From Mytilus californianus (taxonomy: Eukaryota; Mollusca; Bivalvia; Mytilida; Mytilidae), in assembly GCF_021869535.1 (NCBI RefSeq), contig NW_026262690.1:64612995-64676994 (forward strand): DNA of 64,000 nt, given 5' to 3'. A model generated the notes under the pieces. That model was not told where the DNA came from, did no database searches, and was given only the letters and a program-made list of their open reading frames with translations. The position numbers and the translations under genes were made by a program. Below are positions 58,401 to 64,000 of this stretch, piece by piece; within the stretch, counting starts at the first letter, position 1; every line of letters begins with the position of its first letter.

Positions 58401-61400
58401 CAGGTACTTACGATCGGGGAGATTATGGTTGGAATTGTATTGACACCTGTCTATTGTTGAACAATGTATGTTGACCTAAAGATGACTTTTTTTTTTGGGG
58501 GGGGGGGGTTCTTTTGGTGCCATAACGGGCATAAGGTTGTTATACCCCTGCTACAACAGGTTTGCTTCTGTTTGTCCGTCTGTCCGTCCCATAATATGTT
58601 TGTCGTATTTTCTCAAGAACTATAACTCAGTGCTTCCTGAAATTTTGTATCAAGCTTCATGTTAGAATACTGTACTCTGTATTTTCAGATTCCGATGATC
58701 GCTCGTACCGAATCTTATATTCGAACACATAATGGCCATGCATAAAATTTACGTCGCATTTTTTCTTTGGAACTGCAAATAAAGACTTTCTAAAATTTGC
58801 AGTAGAGCTTCATGTTAGCATGCTTTACCGTGTAATGCGTTTTCACATCCATCACTCATCAGCTAATTGTTTATCCGAACTTTAGTTTTATCGACTTTGT
58901 TGCGTTAGATTTAAATCAGTTACATTGAATTAAAAGGACTATTTACTTTCATACGTCCATCATAAACAGTCAGGTGCAACTATTTATCATTTCATATAGT
59001 AACTCAACGTTTTCCAACATTTGTAGCAGAAACATTTCTTGGAAACTGTAGTATATGTTATAGGTCATAGCTTTGATTCAGTTTTTATGTATTTGGCTTT
59101 CCTAACGTTTGATCATGAATGTACCCGATGAAGTTATTCCAGGAGCATATGTCCTTCGCACTAAAACAAGTACTATACATGTATATTTATGTATTTTAAA
59201 TATCATTAAATTATTTTTGGCTCCTATAAATTGAAGATAATAGTTAAAGATAAGTCAGTAACGATGGTTTTATCAGAAAGTTAATACAGCTGAAGATGAA
59301 ATTTCCTTCACAGTTCAGCATGAAGGCGAAAGGCGACAAAACTACAAGTATTAAAATCAACAATGAACATAAACGGGCACATATGTTGATGCATTTCGAA
59401 AAAAAGTGGCTCTGATTAATGGTCAAATCCAATATATATGTTTAAATTCAAAACCTTCACCAAAAGTTTAAGAGCTAAAAAATCAAAAATGAAAAAAGAT
59501 AGCACAAATATTAAAAAAAAATATGATACATTATTTCATTTAGACAAAATCATGGGTAAACAGTATAAATGCTGCGATGGATTGAGGCTCGACACATCTA
59601 AGTATGTATGTTGTGTTGAAGAAAAGGAATTCATGGTTGTCAAGATTACTGGTAACGAAAATGAATGTTGTTTAGTAAATGGTAGTATAGAACTATACGA
59701 TATCTCGAAGCAAATTTGCACTCAAAAAGGCGTTGCTAGTAAACCGAGGTACGTTAAAGTGTGTTTATATAATTACATTGCATGAATGATTCATAAGAAA
59801 CCATAATTTTGATTGGGATACAACAGTCGCGAGGCATTCAAAAGCGTTGTTTTATTTCCCTATAAAATGCAACATTCATGACTTCACGTTCTTCCTATGA
59901 CATAAACGCAAAGGGAAACAAACGGAAAGCTTGATTCAACTCGTAATTTTATGGTTACAGCATACAAATGAAACTTTTTGTTTTGAACGCTTCTTTTTTG
60001 TAATTTTATATATAAAGGGATGTAAAAGCATTTATCTTGTGCACATTTTTGTACAAATCGCTGAAGAAGAAGCATTCGTTTCCTAAATAATCTATGAAAG
60101 TAACTATGTACATTACATGGTGAGCTTATTATACTTTTAAACACATATAACACGACTTCCTGAGGTGTAGCTAAAACTGGATGATTTGACACATACTTAG
60201 TCAATATATAGAATTGTGTATTTTTACCAAATCTTAAGCTTTCGTCCCGCAGATATTAATGACATATGATTGTCCTGTATGCTCTTAGTATATTCATTTG
60301 AACATCAGCCACGAAATAGTCAAGTCAGTGTTTCAGCAACAATGAGAACCTATTTGTATTAATATGGCTTTTTTTTTATCTCAAGCAAAGATTTTATTTT
60401 TATCTTAAATCTGCTGTTCAGTAAGTCTAAATATATCTTGATATTTTGTTAATATCAATCGGAAGGTATTCTCTCTGTTTCTTTTTAAATGTGCAACGAT
60501 TCAGGTTGCCTCGTAGTCAGTTCCTAAAGAGTTACCTACAACAAGTAATTAAATTTCCCAAAAAATTTACTCAGACACTTGTCTCTGTATATAAATGTTT
60601 ATAGGTAAAACAATCGGAGACAAGTGCCTGTGATGCTTTACCAAGGCTCAAGTACCTTGTGACTTAATAAAGAAATGAAAGACAAAAATAGTAAATCAAA
60701 TTCATAAGTCGATGAGAAACCGATAGCACCACGTCAAAAACCTAAAAATAGACGAAAAGACAAAAACCATTGTAAAAAACACTTCATAGAAAATTTAAGT
60801 CTGGGCAATGAACTCCTCCAAAGACCTTGCACGATCTACTTACAGAATTTGTGTAGTTATCCGTTAAGACTACTGCGTATTTTCATATCCACATGGTAAA
60901 TTTATATAAAGTATGGGGCGAAAATGATTATGTCCTATTTTTTCTTCACTCTTTACTATCCCCCTTCAGTAATTGTAATATCGTAAGTCTTGAGCAGCTG
61001 GAACATTATTTATTTTCAGTACAATAAGTAAACCAGATATGTGTGGAAGGAATACCTTCAACAGATCTGTTGATTTGTGTTGTCAAGGAAGACTAATTGA
61101 GAAAGGAATTGTTTATGAGATGCAATGTTGTGGTGTTCAGCAATATTTTACTACAAATCAAACTTGCCTGGATGGAATAATGCGTAATAACAGGTATAAT
61201 ATTTCATAGAATATCTATTTAGAAATACATTGAATATGCATTGAAACTTGAGGTAATATGGCTCTTATATATATTTGTATAGGTTTTTGATATAAAAAAT
61301 AGCAAGCAGTTTTATTTCAGTTATTTTATTTGAAAGCGTTAAGTGTTTGATTATAAGATTAACAACAACAATACTTTATTTTACGAGGTCTACACACTTA

Positions 61401-63476
61401 GTTATATAAATAGTCTTCCCCGAGGCCCTCATCATAGAAAAGCATTAACAAAAAATCGCTAAAATACAAAAAGCAAACATAAGGGAGACAATCAAAGGCA
61501 ACAAGTGGATGGAATACACCTAATCGCATTTTATTCCATTCCGGATAAGTTCTAAAATTACACAACTTTTTCATCCAGTTGAAGCTATCTGGGGCCCTGT
61601 TTAAACAATGCACCATGCATGATACTTTTTAATGAGATCTGTTTAAAACATCGTAAATACTTCAAACAAAATATTTTTTGACTATAATTTGAGTTTCGAA
61701 AAAGTGGATCATAACCTATCAAAGTTTCCTATTGATCGCTTTCTAAATTTTTTCCTCCCTCAGCTCGTTACTGATGACCTTTGTTGTTACCCTATTCAAG
61801 GCCTGTTGACCCAGACAGGAAGTTGTCTAAATGACTGTTTTTTTCCGGATTGGACTAAATAGCGATAATGTGTATAGACAACACTATGACAGTTATATTT
61901 GCATGACGTAGGCCTACGTAGTCGATAATCTCAGAAAAAACTTGTCATACGTTATGAAGTCGGTAAAATTGAATTTTGCAGATATTGAAAAAAAATTACA
62001 TACTTATATCTTAAGTTTGAATTATTATTTCAGCATCAGTTCTTTCAAATTTAGTTGTAAGTGTGTCATCAAATATTTTGCATGGGATAATTCCTAGTTG
62101 CATGTAGAAACATTATCTAGAAAATACTAGTTGCAAATATGGCTATTTCATAGATCAACAATAGAAATGTCTTGCTATGGATACTTTTACATTATTTTCC
62201 TGCAATGCATCTATGCAAAATCTTGCCTTTTTATCACTTATTTACGCTAATTTACAACAAAAAAATGGTTGCTGTTTTGTTCGTTTGTAGACATGATTTT
62301 TTTATACAGTTTTGAATCATTAGTGACGCGTCTAATTTAACAACTCAAAATTATTGTCGGTGATAACTAATATAAAAGCAATTAATCAGGTCAGTTGTGG
62401 TTCCAGGGGGCGTAGAGGGCGTAAGCCCATCCTTTGATCGACAAAAAAAATAATTATATCATGTTTTTTCACGATTTATATGATTTAGCATAAAATCGTC
62501 CAAAAATTCGTTTTATGCAAGTACGACCCCCTTTCAAAAATTTTGTATCTGCCCCTGCTTGGCAAAGTAGATTTTTAGTATTATAAATAACACAAAATTT
62601 ATCCAGACTGAGAGACTAGTACCAGTAAGGAGCAGCTTATAGATATATCTATGACTAGAATTATTGGAATTTACAAGGTGCTGAAATAAGCATGTAGCAT
62701 GATTTCACATAAAAGAAAAGGTTACTAGCCAATCAGGAATATATTAGTTACAGTTAAGTCTACTTGAAAAATGCAGCATGCTAATACATTTTACAAAAAG
62801 TTGATATACCAAGGATTTATATAGTAAGTCTTACTATACAAATCCTTGGATATACCAATATAAGAAGGTATATATATTTTTTTGGTATGGAATGGCCATG
62901 AAATTACAGCTCGAATTCAATAATTAAGTTAATTAATTTATTTTATCATTTTCTGTATCGAACTTTCATTTCACTCGCATGCTTAAGAACTTTGAATTTG
63001 AATAATATAGAAAACAACAGAATTCCTTATCTCCATTGGATTCTTTTAAGTATTGATTGATGAATTGATTTTTTTTTAAACGTAAAAATATTTCAACCCT
63101 CTACTTTAAAAGTAGTTGTTGATTAATTAACAGAGACCTAAGTTCGGAAAAATAAAGACAATTGTTCGTTTTAAATATTGAATAAGGTATTTCCAACACT
63201 ATAGAAGCAATAACAATGGTACATGAAGAAATTTTGTTTTAAATTATTCGTGAATATTGATAATTGCTTTGATTGTCCAGGTTCCCGATTGAGATTGCTT
63301 TAATTGGTCACATTCTTGTAGTGGTTTGTTATAGGGAAAATTTGTAGCTTTTTATTTTTTTTTTTTTTTTAGCAAATATTCTAATAATCCTCCTTCTTGT
63401 ACATTGGTTTGTAAAACTGTATGGCTTGGAAATGATATGCTGAAAGTTAAACAGCTGAAACAGAAGATGTTTAAAG
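43384..63476 (+). CDS. Secreted galaxin-like di-cysteine protein, 3'-partial, 8 exons
   Basis: Eight exons (43384-43435, 50696-50821, 55883-56035, 56675-56926, 58177-58341, 59544-59748, 61020-61193, 63373-63476) join in frame to 410 codons, and the gene runs out of the window. Exon 1 is a signal peptide (MKLAWINIIILLANHSIG). The rest carries 18 Cys-Cys pairs in a loose pattern of CCxG, 8-20 residues, CCxx (for example 'CCRGVYNKTVGADDFACCEG' and 'ECCGQLLNKKNEYLCCKD'). This is the layout of galaxins, di-cysteine extracellular proteins found in coral skeleton matrix and reported in other animals including molluscs. A role in shell matrix, byssus, mucus or host-microbe contact is possible; the sequence does not decide. 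Exons 2-5 are all phase 1-1. Missed small exons cannot be excluded in the two longest introns. Confidence 0.85.
43614..44765 (+). repeat. Family A relative (host copy), left part
   Basis: It starts 'ttttttatacgactttattt' with a (gtctgc)n-type tract (43659-43677). Five units of 'ggttcgcagacaataacttg' and 'tttgggggttattgt' type follow. The copy is interrupted at 44766 by a complete family A element in the reverse orientation of the 23943 copy and resumes at 46728. Confidence 0.8.
44219..44490. mobile_element. 272-bp MITE made of cgtca/taccgt repeats, 6-bp TSD
   Basis: The target duplication ATGGAT is at 44213-44218 and 44491-44496. Removing the element restores the host repeat text 'gtgaatggatctctat'. 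TIRs are GAGGGTAGGAATG and its near reverse complement CATTACGACCCTC. The interior is an irregular series of cgtcaaa, ttaccgt and atcgtc motifs. Confidence 0.85.
44766..46727 (-). repeat. Family A composite repeat, complete copy nested in a relative
   Basis: Left end: hairpin ATACGACC...GGTCGTAT at 44771-44802, then a GTC trinucleotide tract (44818-44845), units of 'tatggatctctctgaaattg' type, a T/C-rich tract (45485-45545), the gcgcaata array (45650-45875), 'gatatgctgaatctaacc' units, and the end block 'gctgcgccctgcggagcatt' then ttatt at 46727. This is module for module the reverse complement of 23943-26228. Confidence 0.92.
46728..48660 (+). repeat. Family A relative (host copy), right part
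   Basis: It resumes with 'ctggtttgcaggcaataact' exactly where the nested element ends. It continues with 'aacttgagtataag' units, then 'gatatgctgaatctaa' units from 47380. A segment of about 110 bp is duplicated almost exactly at 47695-47800 and 47810-47920 ('ggggcatggtcggtccacat'). Confidence 0.8.
48661..48910 (+). other. Intron spacer, nothing recognised
   Basis: AT-rich sequence in intron 1 of the galaxin-like gene without a repeat signature. Confidence 0.4.
48911..49570 (+). repeat. Family E tandem-unit repeat
   Basis: The head 'acgaagtcgaaggggacttt' is followed by 'ctgtctgtctgtccatccgt'. Four units of about 150 bp then follow, each with 'atcatgacaagttacagatc' and 'gattttgtgcagagttatgg' variants. 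The 149-codon frame through it is repeat-borne. Confidence 0.8.
49680..50294 (-). repeat. Family A partial copy
   Basis: It holds three to four 'ttctttgatatgctgaatct' type units and the end block ending gagcattttatt at 50294. The hairpin/trinucleotide half is missing. Confidence 0.8.
50696..50821 (+). CDS. Galaxin-like gene exon 2
   Basis: The acceptor is tatttcag and the donor is gtagaa, phase 1-1, 126 bp. It encodes the first mature residues and two CC pairs ('EGCCRGVYN', 'FACCEG'). It contains an N-K-T glycosylation sequon. Confidence 0.88.
50845..51430 (+). repeat. Family D hairpin-headed repeat
   Basis: The head hairpin ATGCCCCC...GGGGGCAT (50848-50874) is followed by 'cttgtccgtccgtacgtcc'. 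Three units of about 155 bp with 'ccaaatgttatgaaacttat' follow, and the end is 'catctgtgtcccatggacac' (51428). It begins 24 bp after exon 2. An inverted copy lies at 57018-57448. Confidence 0.88.
51597..53015 (-). repeat. Family A composite repeat, diverged copy
   Basis: It starts 'ttttatacgaccgcaaaaaa', then a gtcgtc tract (51632-51680). 'tatggatctctatgaaatt' units, long G runs (52091-52178), a short gcgcaata array, 'gatatgctgaatct' units and the end block to ttttat (53015) follow. Point changes are more frequent than in the 44766 copy. Confidence 0.85.
53046..53102 (+). repeat. SINE 3' tail remnant
   Basis: The text 'tatgcatgaaatatttgctc' with 'gttaagcaaacaacaac' matches the tail of the SINE at 38001 but has no tRNA head. 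Confidence 0.55.
53330..54125 (+). repeat. Family F tandem-unit repeat
   Basis: The head 'tcggtcgcgcagcgggaacc' precedes a tract of 'cgtccgttcgtttatccgtc' type. Four degenerate units of about 190 bp follow with 'atatcaaaggtttatat' and 'cagttcgaaaatc' variants. It shares layout, not sequence, with families C, D and E. Confidence 0.7.
54724..54820. repeat. Inverted repeat, MITE-like
   Basis: The left arm 'ttttcacaaaaaatcttac' and the right arm 'taagattttttgtgaaaa' pair nearly perfectly. Inner arms 'acgatt...aatcgta'-like and 'cttacgag' motifs add further pairing. Confidence 0.65.
54903..55335. repeat. GTCGAC-rich array that reverses polarity
   Basis: From 54903 to about 55185 the text is variants of 'gacaggtcgacagttgac'. 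From 55206 to 55335 it is the reverse complement, variants of 'cctgtcgacctgtcgacct'. The right half contains a direct duplicate of about 50 bp around 'taaaaattgaaactgtc'. Confidence 0.85.
55336..55882 (+). other. Intron 2 end of the galaxin-like gene
   Basis: No repeat or exon is recognised before the acceptor at 55882. Confidence 0.4.
55883..56035 (+). CDS. Galaxin-like gene exon 3
   Basis: The acceptor is catttacag and the donor is gtaaga, 153 bp, phase 1-1. It encodes three CC pairs ('FCCGNQIRR', 'YECCENELR', 'VCCENVYHEQ') separated by basic residues. Confidence 0.9.
56140..56580 (-). repeat. Mussel composite repeat, inverse copy
   Basis: It contains 'ttgttgaaggccgtacggtg' and 'agttgtctcattggtaatta', the reverse of the 'gccaatgagacaac' block, plus a partial forward copy at 56195-56270. 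Confidence 0.65.
56675..56926 (+). CDS. Galaxin-like gene exon 4
   Basis: The exon is 252 bp, acceptor tacatttag, donor gtgaga, phase 1-1. It has four CC pairs ('GECCGQLLN', 'LCCKD', 'KCCGINSYN', 'GCCEDVPYS') and then a single-Cys segment with 'DCSHGHVVPKGHAWC'. Confidence 0.9.
57018..57448 (-). repeat. Family D hairpin-headed repeat, inverted copy
   Basis: It begins with 'tgtgtccatgggacacagat' and ends with 'tatggcgggggcat', the reverse complement of the 50845-51430 element, with two to three of its internal units. The head hairpin is incomplete here. Confidence 0.85.
57595..57985 (+). repeat. Mussel composite repeat with a small palindromic insert
   Basis: It runs from 'gatgttgtatgagacaactg' through 'caccatacggccttcaacaa'. 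The order is interrupted at about 57800-57900 by a palindromic segment and resumes with 'acaaaacaataaacaaaaaa' and 'acgacgactactgaattgca'. Confidence 0.7.
57808..57902. mobile_element. Palindromic atctcgtaattacgagat insert
   Basis: The segment has three related palindromes: 'tctcgtaattacgaga', 'tcgcgtaattacgaga' and 'ttcgtaattacgcga'. Its ends 'attatctcgtaatt' and 'gcgataattatctc' are inverted. It is inserted in a copy of the mussel composite repeat, so it is probably a tiny MITE. Confidence 0.65.
58177..58341 (+). CDS. Galaxin-like gene exon 5
   Basis: The exon is 165 bp, acceptor tctataag, donor gtaagt, phase 1-1. It has four CC pairs ('MLCCNTKLVRR', 'GQCCGDKEIDG', 'EECCDKISYD', 'EQCCG'). 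Confidence 0.9.
58490..58900 (+). repeat. Family G hairpin-headed repeat, short copy
   Basis: A G run (58495-58508) is followed by 'gttgttatacccctgctaca' with 'acaggtttgc', then 'gtttgtccgtctgtccgtcc'. Two units of about 150 bp with 'agcttcatgttagaatactg' variants follow. It has the same layout as families C-F. Confidence 0.65.
59544..59748 (+). CDS. Galaxin-like gene exon 6
   Basis: The acceptor is ttcatttag and the donor is gtacgt, 205 bp, phase 1 to 2. It has three CC pairs ('YKCCDGLRLD', 'YVCCVEEKEF', 'NECCLVNGS'). The open frame extends upstream to 59438, but the text there is lysine-rich without CC motifs, and the acceptor phase fits 59544. Confidence 0.85.
60572..60632. repeat. Short inverted repeat (cagacacttgtctc)
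   Basis: Left 'cagacacttgtctctg' pairs with right 'cggagacaagtgcctg' around a 30-bp spacer. It is of the small MITE-end type. Confidence 0.5.
60665..60850. repeat. Mussel interspersed repeat fragment
   Basis: A-rich blocks 'gatgagaaaccgatagcacc' and 'gaaaagacaaaaaccattgt' share their order with 42001-42195 and 63740-64000. Confidence 0.5.
61020..61193 (+). CDS. Galaxin-like gene exon 7
   Basis: The exon is 174 bp, acceptor tattttcag, donor gtataa, phase 2-2. It has 'DMCGRNTFNRSVDLCCQGRL' and 'MQCCGVQQYFTTNQTCLDG', with two sequons (NRS, NQT). Confidence 0.9.
61194..63372 (+). other. Intron 7 of the galaxin-like gene
   Basis: It contains a diverged 'ggttccagggggcgtagagg' repeat (62396-62560) related to 29883-30025 and the hairpin at 62806-62856. 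No additional CC-bearing exon is seen. Confidence 0.5.
62806..62856. repeat. Near-perfect hairpin
   Basis: 'taccaaggatttatatagtaa' pairs with 'ttactatacaaatccttgga' around a 3-base loop (gtc), with one mismatch or bulge. Confidence 0.8.
63373..63476 (+). CDS. Galaxin-like gene exon 8
   Basis: The exon is 104 bp, acceptor after a long T tract (tttttag), donor gtaatt, phase 2-1. It encodes 'SCTLVCKTVWLGNDMLKVKQ' and a lysine-rich end with no CC pair, so the domain character changes here. The gene continues beyond the window. Confidence 0.75.
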
Positions 63477-63739
63477 GTAATTTCACATCAATTGTAACAG
63501 TTTGAAAAATATTGAAAGAAATCATAGTTACTTATAGTTAAGGATCGGGGGATTACATTTGACAAGAAACATAAAAAAAAAAGAGAAAGAGTAGAAGCAT
63601 TTACAACATAATGAGCTTTACATTTGCACGTTGTCGAGATGAATCATCACTTTGTATTATAGTTCTGCAGAGATGTACCAAGCCAAGATTAAAATATAAA
63701 TCCTGAAATTATTTATAGATTATGCAAGTTATTGACATG

Positions 63740-64000
63740 GAAATTATACAACACGATTCATGGTCTTTACAAGGGAAACGAAAGATACCAAAAGGATATT
63801 CAAACTCATATGTCGAAAACGGAACTGACAATGACATAGCAAAAACAAAAAAACGACGATAACACAAACAACTGTATAGAAAACACAACATAGAAAACTA
63901 AAGACTGAGCAACACGAACAAAACCTAAAACACGGGGTGATCTCAAATGCTCCAGAAGGGAAAACAGATCCTGCTCCACATGTTTAACCCGTCGTGTTGA
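63740..64000. repeat. Mussel interspersed repeat, end of window
   Basis: 'gattcatggtctttacaagg', 'ggaactgacaatgacatagc' and 'tgctccacatgtttaacccg' are diverged forms of the repeat at 42001-42195. Confidence 0.55.

Noticed and set aside
59438..59543. Using the upstream ATG as start of galaxin-like exon 6
   Set aside because: A good acceptor (ttcatttag) at 59543 fits the phase-1 end of exon 5; the upstream text is lysine-rich and lacks the CC pattern.

Overview
This is a piece of an animal nuclear genome, most likely a marine mussel (Mytilidae) or a close bivalve. It is AT-rich, its genes are split into many short exons with long introns, and more than half of it is interspersed repeats of kinds I recognise from bivalves. 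The species assignment is inference. I could rebuild three protein-coding genes from splice sites, intron phase and protein similarity. Everything else I can support is repeats or unannotated spacer. Layout: (1) 1691-11362, + strand: nine exons, with the 5' end outside the window, encode at least 1015 residues of a leucine-rich-repeat protein. Its LRR array is interrupted by a very large low-complexity insert carried in one 1.8-kb exon. (2) 15153-28987, - strand: eight exons encode Mediator subunit MED6, predicted at 242 residues. It is tail-to-tail with gene 1, and two perfect CRE palindromes lie just upstream of the proposed start. (3) 29-43.4 kb: an intergenic repeat field. It holds a TIR element full of short palindromes, a dead non-LTR retroelement piece, a dead Penelope-like endonuclease fragment with a 32-bp perfect inverted repeat, a 23-bp-type minisatellite and a 68-bp x 4 tandem array. 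(4) 43384-63476, + strand: eight exons of a secreted, di-cysteine-rich, galaxin-like protein. The signal peptide and 18 Cys-Cys pairs are visible, and the 3' end lies outside the window. Galaxins are extracellular matrix proteins first known from coral skeletons, so a shell-matrix or mucus role is plausible but unproven. Repeats: several families with unrelated sequences share one layout: a short perfect hairpin at the end, then a CG-rich trinucleotide or TCCG microsatellite, then degenerate 100-150-bp tandem units. The largest family (about 2-2.9 kb; copies at 20504-23397, 23943-26228, 44766-46727, 51597-53015 and the left edge) shows a nested insertion that can be read to the base. There are also MITE-like elements with readable target duplications, tRNA-derived SINEs, and the common mussel repeats found in many introns. 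The genes are unrelated in function. Nothing suggests an operon-like or defence system, and the galaxin-like gene plus the hairpin-headed repeat families are the best candidates for something new.
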